This document shows positions 35,474 through 44,954 of a stretch of 64,000 nt of DNA, piece after piece (the first letter of the stretch is position 1; the number at the start of each line of letters is the position of its first letter). A program made the translations under genes and the position numbers. The notes below the pieces were generated by a model. That model searched no databases. It had not been told where the DNA came from and saw nothing but the letters and a program-made list of their open reading frames with translations. The stretch comes from Flavobacteriaceae bacterium PS02337 (lineage in GTDB: Bacteria > Bacteroidota > Bacteroidia > Flavobacteriales > Flavobacteriaceae), in contig JASCOE010000007.1 in assembly GCA_029959285.1 (NCBI GenBank), positions 186,001-250,000 on the forward strand, in the 5' to 3' direction.

Positions 35474-35508
35474 CAAATATAAACCGTGGAGTATAGTCAA
35501 CGGTCAAG
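35474..35508 (-). promoter_or_regulatory. MerR-type promoter of the Cys-rich protein gene
   Basis: Minus strand: CTTGAC (35508-35503), dyad CCGTTGACTATACTCCACGG (35503-35484), then -7 TATATTTG (35481-35474). Spacing is identical to the arsB promoter, and 15 of 20 operator positions match. Confidence 0.7.
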
Positions 35509-35760
35509 AAAAAAGTGATAAAAATTTACATAAATTTAAAAGGTGTCACTATTTATCATGTAATACCTAAAGGATAATACGCAAGATTTATGCAGTTTGG
35601 GTACTTATTCGTAAATTCTTCCGTCATTAAATGCTCGCCAAATTGACGAGCAGCCGCAAAAAAAGAATTATAAGGATATAAAGATTAAGATGCCAACTGT
35701 TAAATAAAAAAAGGCTCACCAAATCCGGTAAGCCGTTTTTTTATAAACTAAAATGCCGCT
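35509..35760. other. Gap between metal module and tra operon
   Basis: About 250 non-coding bases between the MerR-type promoter and traQ. Only the terminator at 35711-35742 stands out. Confidence 0.5.
35711..35742. terminator. Bidirectional terminator at the end of the tra operon
   Basis: GGCTCACC (35713-35720) and GGTAAGCC (35727-35734) form a stem with one mismatch, flanked by an A-run on the left and a T-run on the right. It ends transcription of the minus-strand tra genes. Confidence 0.75.
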
Positions 35761-36210
35761 TTAATCACTACTATTAAACTGAAAGCTCAGTTGCTTTTCG
35801 TTACCAAAGCTGTCCGAAATCCAGACTTCAAAGGATTGTGATACAGCAGATGTTGATGTGTAATACAACCTGAATTGTTCCGTTGCTAACGGGTATAAAT
35901 CGTTTGGCTGATAAGGCGGTTCATCATGATACTGTAAGGTTCCCGTTCCGTCAAACTGGAAATAACGGAGATAGTATTGTGTGTTGCTGTAATTTCCGGT
36001 ACGTTGTATCGAGATACGAATTTCTACCGTCTGCCCATTAGATACATCTTTAGGTACAGGCATCACATTGACCTCAAAAGGAAAATCGTTCTGTATTTCG
36101 AGTTCATCATCTTTACTGCAAGACACCAACGTAACCGAAACTGTAAGGATTGCCAAAAGAACATATATTGGCAATAGTACCATTCTGAATTTATTAAATA
36201 TTGCTATCAT
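35761..36210 (-). CDS. traQ: Conjugal transfer protein TraQ (DUF3872)
   Basis: 149-residue TraQ/DUF3872 lipoprotein: N-terminal hydrophobic segment with lipobox-like LVSCSKDD, then a beta-sandwich domain ending with SFGNEKQLSFQF. It is the last gene of the conjugation operon and 11 bases after traO. Role in the mating apparatus not defined. Confidence 0.88.
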   Translation of the reverse strand: MIAIFNKFRMVLLPIYVLLAILTVSVTLVSCSKDDELEIQNDFPFEVNVMPVPKDVSNGQTVEIRISIQRTGNYSNTQYYLRYFQFDGTGTLQYHDEPPYQPNDLYPLATEQFRLYYTSTSAVSQSFEVWISDSFGNEKQLSFQFNSSD

Positions 36211-36221
36211 TGTTCTACGTT

Positions 36222-36782
36222 TTAAAAGTTAAACCTTAAACCCACACCTGCTGACGGGCGGAATTGTTCCAGATCCGTACCCCACAAAACTTTTGTACGT
36301 CCTTGCAGAACTAATACAAATCGGTCTGAGAGATAGGTTTCAAAAGTGAGACGACCACCAGCTCCGTAGATGAAGTTGTCTTCATTCAAAATCTTTGCTC
36401 CGTCATACAACATCACTTCGCCACGGTTAATGGTTTCGTACCCGACCACACCTGTTAAGCCTAAGTTCAGCGTGATGTTTTTTCTACTATCGCCTAAAAG
36501 GAAGAAACTATAGCCTCCTTCGGCAGTGTAGGTTTCCTGCGGAATGCGGATAGTTTTATAATCGTGGTATTGGTGCGTATATTCCAACGCCCAAAGCTGG
36601 TAGTTCCCATTCTTACCATTTATGGTCATACCGATATTGATGTAATAATCATTTCCGATTTTATCATCGGACAATACACCAACATTTACTTCCAATCTTT
36701 TTTGTTTAGGTATCATTCGCTGAGCCTGACTGGTTGTGATACTCAAGATTATGAGCATCACGGTATAGATATACTTTTTCAT
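36222..36782 (-). CDS. traO: Conjugal transfer protein TraO
   Basis: 186-residue TraO family protein with a signal peptide (ending TSQAQ) and an outer-membrane beta-barrel-like body ending in FRPSAGVGLRFNF, with a C-terminal aromatic. Likely an outer-membrane component of the mating channel. Lies 26 bases after traN. Confidence 0.88.
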   Translation of the reverse strand: MKKYIYTVMLIILSITTSQAQRMIPKQKRLEVNVGVLSDDKIGNDYYINIGMTINGKNGNYQLWALEYTHQYHDYKTIRIPQETYTAEGGYSFFLLGDSRKNITLNLGLTGVVGYETINRGEVMLYDGAKILNEDNFIYGAGGRLTFETYLSDRFVLVLQGRTKVLWGTDLEQFRPSAGVGLRFNF

Positions 36783-36808
36783 TTTATTGCTATTGTTTTA
36801 AAGTGTTA

Positions 36809-37702
36809 TTAAAATTTTAAGTGCATATCGTTAATCAAACGAGCTTTGATTAAATCCAAATTTTCCACCTGAAGCGTTTGATGCCTGCCTCCGTTTTTCT
36901 CGAAAATTTCAATCAGCAACACTTTGTCATCGCTAATTGTAAACTGATCTAACAGGAACACATTTTGCTCTGTCAATTTTCCACCAATCTCATCCAGTGG
37001 CTTGTAAGTACGAAGCGGTATCATTGGTCGTTCCTGCACTACGGTACGTTTGGCAACCTTTTTATCGACCACCTTGAAATTGATAAAATCAATCTGAAAC
37101 GGTACATTGGTTTTGTTTCTCAATTCCGTGTGGAAATAATATTTACCGTTGTGGATGTAAATTCCTTTAAGGATAAACTGGATGCCAAAACTCTTTGCCC
37201 CGATATGCTTTACTATGCGTTTGTCTTTCTTGTAAATGGTTTCCAACAGTAAGCCTGCCAATGAGGGCGAATTGTTGCCCAGTTCTTCAAAAAGCACATC
37301 GTTTCCGTTGGCTTTATCAACTGCTTTTTGCATCGTCAAAAGGTCATAGCTCAACGCTTCGGGATAAGAACTGTAATACACATCAAAAGAGTAATAACGA
37401 CCGTCATTGGTAATGACGGAAAAATTTGTTTCAGCTTCAAAATCCCTAACTGATGCTTTCACACGCAATACGTTTTCCGCATCTTCCGCCTTTCCGGCAA
37501 TCAGGTATTCACTTCCCAAATCCACATAACGTATAGCAGTCGGGAAAATCAAATGCGAAGTTTTATCGTAGGTTACTTCCATTTTGTAAGGAGCTATCTT
37601 TCCTAAAGCGAGCGGAGTTCTTACACTATCCTGTGCATAAGATTGTACGGCAAAGCCGAGTATCAGGGCAATAGCCCAAAAAGTTTTTAAATGATTTTTC
37701 AT
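36809..37702 (-). CDS. traN: Conjugal transfer protein TraN
   Basis: 297-residue TraN (DUF4138) protein: signal peptide ending SYAQ, then a beta-rich domain with KTSHLIFPTAIRYVDLGS, the family's conserved N-terminal segment, and a C-terminal domain related to VirB9-like channel proteins. Forms part of the outer-membrane core. Precedes traO, follows traM by 24 bases. Confidence 0.9.
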   Translation of the reverse strand: MKNHLKTFWAIALILGFAVQSYAQDSVRTPLALGKIAPYKMEVTYDKTSHLIFPTAIRYVDLGSEYLIAGKAEDAENVLRVKASVRDFEAETNFSVITNDGRYYSFDVYYSSYPEALSYDLLTMQKAVDKANGNDVLFEELGNNSPSLAGLLLETIYKKDKRIVKHIGAKSFGIQFILKGIYIHNGKYYFHTELRNKTNVPFQIDFINFKVVDKKVAKRTVVQERPMIPLRTYKPLDEIGGKLTEQNVFLLDQFTISDDKVLLIEIFEKNGGRHQTLQVENLDLIKARLINDMHLKF

Positions 37703-37726
37703 TTTTCTATTTATTTGAGTTTAACA

Positions 37727-39070
37727 TTATTTTTTGGATACAAGGAATACCTGATGTCCGGCTTTCAGCGTAACTTTTGGTGTTCTTACTTTTTTGGCGA
37801 AATAGCCCGAAATACCCTGAACCACCCCACGGCTTAAATCAGCCGCTACCTGTTGTCCGGCATTCTGCGTAAGCATTACGCTGGTTCCACCTGTTTGGCT
37901 CATATTACCCGCCATTTCGGTAAGAGCATTCATTTCGGGTGAATACGGAACGTACAAACCTTGCTGTCCGTCCAGATCATAAATGGTTATATCCACCGGA
38001 ATGATATTGCCCTCCAATTCTATGGAAGTAATTTTTAGCTGTAAACGTCCGCCCTGAAATTTGCCGTTGGCAGTTACAATGGTTCCTTTGGGAATAGTTC
38101 GTTGAGGCGTTTGGGCTGTTTCCAGCAATCGCAGTCTTACACCCGTTTCACCAACAACGGTTTGTGTTTCGTGTACGCTGGCTTTGATACTGTTTTTAGG
38201 TTGTACCACCTGCTCTGTAGAACCTGCGGTATAAAACCCACGGTTTTTAGTTTGGCTCCAATCAGCTAAAAACTCTGCATCCGAAGGTTCACGGTACAAC
38301 GCCGAAACAGTATTTTTCCTTGCTGGTGTGAATGCGACAAAATGCTCTTTTTGATTTACAGCAGAAGCATTGGTAACTGTATTGTTATTACCAGAAGGTG
38401 CAGCTTCTCCTGTATTTGTAGTGCCTTGTGGTAAATACTTAGCTGCCATCTGATAAGATTTCTCCATCAATGCCAATTGGTCATCCACCGTTGTAGCCCG
38501 AGGTACATCTTTTTCCGCCAATTGCTCTTTGAGTTCATCCAATTGCCTGCGGAGTTCCATTGTTTCCGAATTATTATCCTGATAGAATGAACCTAATGTA
38601 CTTTGTGCATTACGGTAACTGTTCAATGCCGAATTGCCGGATCTTCCCGAATTTCGTCCCGGGCTATAATCATAACCGTCCTCTTCTTCGGGAATTTCTT
38701 CTTCCGTATTTAGTGAGCTGTCTGTATTCCAGTAATCTGAAAGCGTTGTCAGGGCATTTCGCTTTTCACGATCTTTTTGCTCCAACATTTCCAGCTCATA
38801 CGCCTTTTGCTTATCCGATTGCATCCCTGCCTCGGTAGCCTGTGGAACAGCATCGTTCAACCCAATATTTTCCATCTCATTTTTATCTTCCGATGGCTTA
38901 AATATGAGGTACATACATCCCACGAAGACGATGCCCATCAAACCGAATATGAGTGGCTTTTTAAGCTTTTCGGTTTTTGTCTGTGTACTGTCTTGCAGCA
39001 CATCAGCCGTTTCTTTCGGATTACCTTCCGTTACCCGAACAACTGTCTTTTTATTCTCATTTTCTTTCAT
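37727..39070 (-). CDS. traM: Conjugal transfer protein TraM
   Basis: 447-residue TraM: cytoplasmic N-terminal tail, one transmembrane helix (about residues 38-57, KPLIFGLMGIVFVGCMYLIF), a long low-complexity/coiled periplasmic region, and a C-terminal VirB10-like domain (GTIVTANGKFQGGRLQLKI to VFLVSKK). It links inner- and outer-membrane parts of the mating channel. Overlaps the upstream TraL-like gene by 14 bases. Confidence 0.9.
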   Translation of the reverse strand: MKENENKKTVVRVTEGNPKETADVLQDSTQTKTEKLKKPLIFGLMGIVFVGCMYLIFKPSEDKNEMENIGLNDAVPQATEAGMQSDKQKAYELEMLEQKDREKRNALTTLSDYWNTDSSLNTEEEIPEEEDGYDYSPGRNSGRSGNSALNSYRNAQSTLGSFYQDNNSETMELRRQLDELKEQLAEKDVPRATTVDDQLALMEKSYQMAAKYLPQGTTNTGEAAPSGNNNTVTNASAVNQKEHFVAFTPARKNTVSALYREPSDAEFLADWSQTKNRGFYTAGSTEQVVQPKNSIKASVHETQTVVGETGVRLRLLETAQTPQRTIPKGTIVTANGKFQGGRLQLKITSIELEGNIIPVDITIYDLDGQQGLYVPYSPEMNALTEMAGNMSQTGGTSVMLTQNAGQQVAADLSRGVVQGISGYFAKKVRTPKVTLKAGHQVFLVSKK

Positions 39071-39344
39071 AAATCTTATTTTTTAAAATGGTTGATATAC
39101 TGTCCTGCAAGCTTGCAGGACTTTCCCTTTTTTTGAGGATAGGGTTTTCGATATGCTCAATTCTCATATCGTTTTCAGACTTTCCCGTATCGTACCATAC
39201 TTTGGCAATGACCCCTGCGGTAAGCAGCAAATAACCCAGAAAAAAGTAAAGGGTATATTGGTGTTGTTTGCGTACAGGTAGTTCCCGCCAGCGATCGTCC
39301 AATTGGTCAAAGTACCTGTCCATATTTACTCGTAATTTTTTCAT
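39057..39344 (-). CDS. traL: TraL-like membrane protein (DUF3989)
   Basis: 95-residue protein with one membrane helix (about 30-50, LYFFLGYLLLTAGVIAKVWY) after a basic N-terminus containing DDRWRELPVRKQ. This matches the DUF3989/TraL family encoded before traM in CTnDOT-like elements. Overlaps traM by 14 bases. Confidence 0.78.
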   Translation of the reverse strand: MKKLRVNMDRYFDQLDDRWRELPVRKQHQYTLYFFLGYLLLTAGVIAKVWYDTGKSENDMRIEHIENPILKKRESPASLQDSISTILKNKIYERK

Positions 39345-39361
39345 ACCTTAATGATTATCGA

Positions 39362-39796
39362 TTATCGCATCCTGAACCGTCTGTTTGGGTTAGATAACTG
39401 TTCTTTGGGCTTTTCGGACACTTGTGCTATGGCTTCTTTTCTTGTCGGAACCGAATTTGTAGATAGATCTGTCAATTTCGATTGCTTCAATATTTGCCCG
39501 TACTGATCTATTCTTTCAATGTTCATTTTCTGAACATCGAATAGACCGTTTTCATATTTTACCCACATATTGCATTCAACCTTTGGCTTATCATCGCCAT
39601 TCCATTCCAGATAGGTTTTCAGCATCATAATGTTAGGCAACATCGGTTTGTCAGTTCCGTTATTACAAGCCTCTAAAAATCTGCTAATGCTATCTTTGAG
39701 CTTGTCGGCATAAGCCGCCTCCGTCTGGAAATAACCATTATATCCTTTATCTGTAAGAGTTTTTGCGAATGTGTCTAAATCAAGTAACTGTTTCAT
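39362..39796 (-). CDS. Conserved tra-operon hypothetical protein
   Basis: 144-residue soluble protein inserted between traK and traL, 11-17 bases from each neighbour and so co-transcribed. It has a helical N-terminus (FAKTLTDKGYNGYFQTEAAY) and a basic C-terminus (NPNRRFRMR). Not recognised as a standard Tra family; found in this position in related elements by inference only. Confidence 0.6.
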   Translation of the reverse strand: MKQLLDLDTFAKTLTDKGYNGYFQTEAAYADKLKDSISRFLEACNNGTDKPMLPNIMMLKTYLEWNGDDKPKVECNMWVKYENGLFDVQKMNIERIDQYGQILKQSKLTDLSTNSVPTRKEAIAQVSEKPKEQLSNPNRRFRMR

Positions 39797-39807
39797 AACT
39801 TTTTCTT

Positions 39808-40431
39808 TTAGCGTTCAATCACTTCGATGTCCCTGTTTTCAGTTACAGCAAATTTTTCAATATTAAACCCTTGCGGATTGTTATCTGAACGGACAGAATT
39901 CACCAGATAACAAGAAGTAATAAGGTTACGTCGGGTTACGTTGCTTGAACGGATAATGAACTGTTTGGCATAGGTTCGTACTGCATAAGGATAGGTATCG
40001 AAATTGCAGACCACACTGTCCACTTCGATACGTTGCTGTACATTTCCCGAAATGATACGGTTGTAATAGCCCTTTTCCGAAAGGTCTTTGTAATAGTCAA
40101 AAGCACTTTTATCGGCAAGGTTAAACGCCCGTTTCATATTACTTTCGATGGCATTCTTATCGGGAGCCAGTGTGAAAAACAGTTCATGAAAGCGACGAAC
40201 GTGTTCCCTTGCTTCTACAGGGCGGTTGATACTGGCATCCTGTGAAAGAGCTAACATTAATGATTTTCCATTGTCCAGCACATAAACTTTCTGGCGTTGT
40301 TCTTCTGCAAAACGGTAGGACTGCCATACGGCATATCCTACCACACTAATGCAGAGAACGGCAAACACAATGGCGTAAAGCCTAATCTGTCTGAAGCTGT
40401 TTTCAATATTTCTTAGTGTTTTAAATTCCAT
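39808..40431 (-). CDS. traK: Conjugal transfer protein TraK
   Basis: 207-residue TraK, a VirB8-like protein: short cytoplasmic N-terminus, single transmembrane helix (about 17-34, YAIVFAVLCISVVGYAVW), then a periplasmic domain with NVTRRNLITSCYLVNSVRSD. A hub of the inner-membrane complex. Confidence 0.92.
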   Translation of the reverse strand: MEFKTLRNIENSFRQIRLYAIVFAVLCISVVGYAVWQSYRFAEEQRQKVYVLDNGKSLMLALSQDASINRPVEAREHVRRFHELFFTLAPDKNAIESNMKRAFNLADKSAFDYYKDLSEKGYYNRIISGNVQQRIEVDSVVCNFDTYPYAVRTYAKQFIIRSSNVTRRNLITSCYLVNSVRSDNNPQGFNIEKFAVTENRDIEVIER

Positions 40432-40457
40432 TTTTTTTAATGATTAATTATTTTACA

Positions 40458-41450
40458 TTATTTCATTAGCTGACCACCAATATTTCCTGCTGCTGAACCA
40501 GCACCGGCACTTGCTACATTTCCAGCTTTCATTGCGGTCTGATTTACATTACGGGTGAAGTTTCCTGCACCTCCTGCCTGGATAATCCAGCCTGTTACCG
40601 TCGGTATTGTAAAATATCCGATAATGCCAATGATCATAAATATGATGTACACCGTATTACTCGTATCAGGTATGTAGGTCGGATCTGCAAGCATTTCAAT
40701 ATCACGTTCCAATATGAGTGATTGTATCCTTGCCAGCATCGAGCTGAACAAATCAGAAACAGGTAGCCAGAGATAGACACTGACGTACCTCGTGAGCCAT
40801 TGGGTGAGCGTAGATTGAAATCCATCCCACACAGAAATGGCAAAGGCTATCGGTCCGAGTATGGAGAGGACTATCAGGAAAAACGTTCGTATAGTATCTA
40901 TGACAAGTGCTGCTGCCTGAAACAGTATTTCCAATAAATTACGGAACCAGTCCTTTATTACTTTTTCCAACTGATAAGCGGTTCTGTCCATATTCATACC
41001 TGCCATTGTTCCAATATCGGAGGGCGACCATCCCAGTTCTTCCAGCTTTTTATCAAACTCTTCGTCTGATACCATATAGGCTGTTTCAGGATTTCTGACC
41101 ATTGCTTCATACTCCAACTGGTCTTTTTGTTGCTGCAACAGGTTCAGGTCAAGTACCTGGTTTTCTAATATGGAATGTGTTCCTGTAACTACCGGGCTTA
41201 GTACCGCATTAATGGTTCCCAAAACAATGGTTGGGAAGAACATAATACACAGTCCCAAAGCAAATGGTCTTAATAGCGGAAACACATCAATAGGTTCGGC
41301 ACGGCTTAAAGCCTGCCAAACCTTTAATGCCACATAGAATAATGCACCTAATCCTGCCAAACCTTTTGCCACCGCTGCCATATCGCCTGCAAGCGGCATC
41401 ATATCATCGTAGAGCGACCGCAGAACTTCATGAAGATTATTCCATTCCAT
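40458..41450 (-). CDS. traJ: Conjugal transfer protein TraJ
   Basis: 330-residue polytopic membrane protein, TraJ (VirB6-like). Several membrane segments appear (about 20-45, 60-85, 175-205 and 265-285), with a Gly/Ala-rich C-terminus (GNVASAGAGSAAGNIGG). Forms the inner-membrane channel component. Two bases from traI. Confidence 0.9.
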   Translation of the reverse strand: MEWNNLHEVLRSLYDDMMPLAGDMAAVAKGLAGLGALFYVALKVWQALSRAEPIDVFPLLRPFALGLCIMFFPTIVLGTINAVLSPVVTGTHSILENQVLDLNLLQQQKDQLEYEAMVRNPETAYMVSDEEFDKKLEELGWSPSDIGTMAGMNMDRTAYQLEKVIKDWFRNLLEILFQAAALVIDTIRTFFLIVLSILGPIAFAISVWDGFQSTLTQWLTRYVSVYLWLPVSDLFSSMLARIQSLILERDIEMLADPTYIPDTSNTVYIIFMIIGIIGYFTIPTVTGWIIQAGGAGNFTRNVNQTAMKAGNVASAGAGSAAGNIGGQLMK

Positions 41451-41452
41451 TT

Positions 41453-42085
41453 TTACCAGTATTTTTGATTTGAAGTTCCGTAGAGATCCAATACTCTTTT
41501 GGCATCGTCTTTCTTTTTCGCTCTCAGGTAGCTTACAGAGATATTTTTATTGGTGTAATAGCGTACAAGGCTGTGGTATTCCTTTACTTCTTTATACACA
41601 CGGTCGATGATGTCCATACGTTCTTTGTCATTCAGCGAAAGGCTTGACGAGGTTACAATCTGTTTTAATTCCTTCAGTAGCTCAGTACTTTCGTTAAGGA
41701 GTGCCGAATAGCCGTTACCGATAGCAACTAATTCCTGTGGTGTGAAATTGGGATCGTTCATCATCTTGCCAAAATTTTGAACATACATTTCAGATACATC
41801 ACCTACCAGCAAAACAGTCTGCTGCACTTTGCGGGCATCTTTTACCAGATTGTTGATCGCTTTCAGCTTATCGTAGTATTCCTTGCCTTGCTTATAGACT
41901 TTTTCAACTTCTTTGAAATTCTTCACTACATTACTTACGGTAGATGAAGTCTGTACAATCTCATTGGCGGAGTTAAGAATTCCTGATGCCAGATTAGCCG
42001 GATCGGTTACTACCCATTGGGCTTTAGCGGTGGGTGCTATGGCAAGCATTAGTGCCGTACACACCAGTAACATTATTTTTTTCAT
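41453..42085 (-). CDS. traI: Conjugal transfer protein TraI (DUF4141)
   Basis: 210-residue TraI/DUF4141 protein: signal peptide (first 22 residues, ending TAKAQ) followed by a coiled-coil periplasmic body (VSNVVKNFKEVEKVYKQGKE), resembling VirB5-type minor pilus proteins. Lies between traG and traJ in the standard order. Confidence 0.88.
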   Translation of the reverse strand: MKKIMLLVCTALMLAIAPTAKAQWVVTDPANLASGILNSANEIVQTSSTVSNVVKNFKEVEKVYKQGKEYYDKLKAINNLVKDARKVQQTVLLVGDVSEMYVQNFGKMMNDPNFTPQELVAIGNGYSALLNESTELLKELKQIVTSSSLSLNDKERMDIIDRVYKEVKEYHSLVRYYTNKNISVSYLRAKKKDDAKRVLDLYGTSNQKYW

Positions 42086-42112
42086 TGCTTCTAAATTTTA
42101 AATGATTAATAA

Positions 42113-44617
42113 TTATTGATTTGATTGATCACGCCTTTGCATAGCGATATGCTTGATGGCGAGTTCGACGTTTCCGTCGAGTTCCGATGCGAACTGCATC
42201 ACTTCCATTTTTTCGGTTTCTTCCGTGGTGTATGCGAGGTATTCCTCCAAACTAACTTCTGTGGCATAGACTGCCGAGTGTGTACCACCTAAGCCAATCC
42301 AGACTTCCTTGTAAAGCCGTGACGGATCGTTGTTCATATTGATGGAAAGTACCTGACCTTTCTCTTTGTCCGTCAATCCCAACATTGCCTGTATATCATC
42401 AAACTTGTTCATATACTTGCGTTGGTCTAAAAGGATTTTACAGTCAGAATTATTGATGATACTTTCCTTGACAATAGGCGATTGAATGATGTCGTCCACT
42501 TCCTGTGTTACCACGATGGCTTCCCCAAAAAACTTACGCACGGTTTTGAATAAATACTTGATATATTCCGCCATTCCTTCCTTCGCTATCGCTTTCCAGG
42601 CTTCTTCAATCAGTATCAGCTTGCGGATACCTTTGAGCCTACGCATCTTGTTGATGAAGACCTCCATAATGATGATCGTGACTATGGGAAAAAGAATTTT
42701 ATGGTCCTTAATAGCATCGATTTCAAAAACAATAAAGCGTTTGGAAAGCAGGTCTAATTGCTTGTCGGAGTTTAGCAGGTAATCGTATTCACCACCTTTG
42801 TAATAAGGTTCGAGTACATTCAGAAAATTGGCAATATCAAAGTCTTTCTCCCTTACCTGTTTTTCTTCGAGTACCTTGCGGTAATCGCCCTGTACGTATT
42901 CATAAAATCCGTTGAAGGATGGAAAAATCCCTTCGTTTTTAATGCGTTCAATGTAACCGGAAACGGCATTGGAAAGAGCCACTTCTTCCGAACGTGTTGG
43001 CGGTTCGTCATCACGTTTCCAAAGTGTCAATATCAAAGTCTTGATACTTTCACGCTTCTCAATATCGAATACGCCATCATCGGTATAGAATGGATTAAAG
43101 GCAATGGGATTATCTTCTGTGTACGTGAAATACACACCGTCTTCGCCTTTGGTCTTTCCTTTGATGAGTTCGCATAATCCCTGATAAGAGTTACCTGTAT
43201 CTACGAGCAGTACGTGAGCACCTTGCTCGTAGTACTGCCTAACCATGTGGTTGGTAAAAAAAGATTTCCCGCTTCCTGACGGACCCAATATGAATTTGTT
43301 CCGATTTGTGATGATACCACGCTTCATCGGCAAATCCGAAATATCCAAATGGATAGGCTTTCCTGTCAATCTATCCGCCATCTTGATACCAAACGGCGAA
43401 GGCGAATTGTGGTAATTCGTTTCTTCCGTAAAGAAACACAAGGCTGGTTCGATGAAGGTGTAAAAACTTTCTTCGCTTGGAAAATCGCCCGCATTGCCCG
43501 GCATTCCTGCCCAATACAAAGTGGCTACATCGGTCGTGTTGTGACGTGGTTTACATTCCATCAGTGCCAAGGCACTACCACAATCGTTCTTTAACTGTTT
43601 CAGTTCCGCTGGATCTTCTGACCAGGCTATGATGTTGAAGTGTGCCCGTATAGATGAAAGACCGAAACTGTGGGCTTCATTCAGATACCTTTCTATCCAT
43701 TCTTTGTTAATCTGGTTGGCACGGCTGTAGCGAGCTAAAGAGTGCATATTCCTTGCAGACTTCTCAAACTTTTGCAGATTAGCTTCGCTGTTATCCAAAA
43801 ACAGGTATTGATTGTAAATGTGATTACAACTCAATAACAATCCCACTGGTGCGGCAAACGACAAACGGCAATCACTACGGTCGGTAGATAATTTTTCAAA
43901 ACGGGTATCCGCCGATACTGTTCCGGGCAAATCATCCGTATCTGAAAGTGTATGCAGACTTAATCTTTTATTGCCGATACGTACTTCTTCTGAACCTAAA
44001 CCAATGTCCTGCATCGGTGTCCCAGCTTCTCTTGATAGCGTTAGGTATTGTTCCAGCAAACCCTGCTTTTCGTCCGTACCAATGATTTCATCTTCGGTCA
44101 AACGTTGCAGTGTTATGAAACCACTATCGTTTACGATACGTTCAAACTGTGCTACGGCTTCCATAAAGCGGTGTATGGCTTCTTTATCCCTTATTTCCTT
44201 CGGGATAAGCGTACCTTTACAAAGCGAACTGAAGTTGCTTTGCATACGCATTCTTTCCTTTGTTGTTTTGGTCAGAAACAGGTAGCAGTAGTGATTTAAG
44301 AACGGTCGCTCATTGAAATGGCGTTGGTAAGACTTTGCCAAAAAACTTTGGTTATCCGCCGCCAAATCGGGAGCATAGTTTTCCTTGATATACCAATCCT
44401 GTTTGTGGATGACCGTGAAGTCCGGCAGGGTTTTAATCGCCTTATGCCAGGCGGAATGAATGGCTTCATATTCCGCAGAAGCTACTGTGAACAGTTCTGG
44501 CAAGCGCACTTCAAAGCAAGCGGTAATATCTGCATCTTTGGAAAGAATACAGTTGTTTTCTACTGCCAATAGTGGAAACTTGCTTTCCAGTGTGGTGGTC
44601 TTTGCTACATTTCTCAT
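42113..44617 (-). CDS. traG: TraG, VirB4-like conjugation ATPase
   Basis: 834-residue VirB4-family ATPase powering the type IV secretion machine. Walker A GPSGSGKSFF is near residue 445, Walker B-type LILIEEAWKAIA near residue 667, and the VTQEVDDIIQSPIVKESI segment near residue 700 is typical. Full length. Overlaps traF by four bases (ATGA), indicating coupled translation. Confidence 0.95.
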   Translation of the reverse strand: MRNVAKTTTLESKFPLLAVENNCILSKDADITACFEVRLPELFTVASAEYEAIHSAWHKAIKTLPDFTVIHKQDWYIKENYAPDLAADNQSFLAKSYQRHFNERPFLNHYCYLFLTKTTKERMRMQSNFSSLCKGTLIPKEIRDKEAIHRFMEAVAQFERIVNDSGFITLQRLTEDEIIGTDEKQGLLEQYLTLSREAGTPMQDIGLGSEEVRIGNKRLSLHTLSDTDDLPGTVSADTRFEKLSTDRSDCRLSFAAPVGLLLSCNHIYNQYLFLDNSEANLQKFEKSARNMHSLARYSRANQINKEWIERYLNEAHSFGLSSIRAHFNIIAWSEDPAELKQLKNDCGSALALMECKPRHNTTDVATLYWAGMPGNAGDFPSEESFYTFIEPALCFFTEETNYHNSPSPFGIKMADRLTGKPIHLDISDLPMKRGIITNRNKFILGPSGSGKSFFTNHMVRQYYEQGAHVLLVDTGNSYQGLCELIKGKTKGEDGVYFTYTEDNPIAFNPFYTDDGVFDIEKRESIKTLILTLWKRDDEPPTRSEEVALSNAVSGYIERIKNEGIFPSFNGFYEYVQGDYRKVLEEKQVREKDFDIANFLNVLEPYYKGGEYDYLLNSDKQLDLLSKRFIVFEIDAIKDHKILFPIVTIIIMEVFINKMRRLKGIRKLILIEEAWKAIAKEGMAEYIKYLFKTVRKFFGEAIVVTQEVDDIIQSPIVKESIINNSDCKILLDQRKYMNKFDDIQAMLGLTDKEKGQVLSINMNNDPSRLYKEVWIGLGGTHSAVYATEVSLEEYLAYTTEETEKMEVMQFASELDGNVELAIKHIAMQRRDQSNQ

Positions 44618-44943
44618 ACGGCTTTCTGTTTAGGAGTGAATTTTAAATAGCGATGTACCGGCTTTCGGCAGATGATGTAGCGGGGATGCCTTTTGTTGGC
44701 AGCGATTTTCATCAAACCGTGCTCACCGTATTTGCCATTCAGTGAAAAGGTCTGCCATACAATGAGCGAAGCACCACCGACCCCGAGGAACAGGCAGACG
44801 TAAGAATTTACGCCGGCCATGTACAGTATCATCACGAGAATAAGCGTGCCGAGTAGCCCCCCTGCAAAAATGAACAGGTACTGTGCTTTCAGTCCTTTAA
44901 ATTCCACCGTTCTTCCGATGCCTTTGTTGATATTGTAATTCAT
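44614..44943 (-). CDS. traF: Conjugal transfer protein TraF (DUF4133)
   Basis: 109-residue TraF (VirB3-like, DUF4133) from the ATG at 44943, which starts with the family's MNYNINKGIGRTVEFKGLKA. A longer open frame to 45018 lies in the end of traE and is not used. Two adjacent membrane helices (about 25-70). Confidence 0.9.
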   Translation of the reverse strand: MNYNINKGIGRTVEFKGLKAQYLFIFAGGLLGTLILVMILYMAGVNSYVCLFLGVGGASLIVWQTFSLNGKYGEHGLMKIAANKRHPRYIICRKPVHRYLKFTPKQKAV

Positions 44944-44954
44944 AAGGCAAAGGA

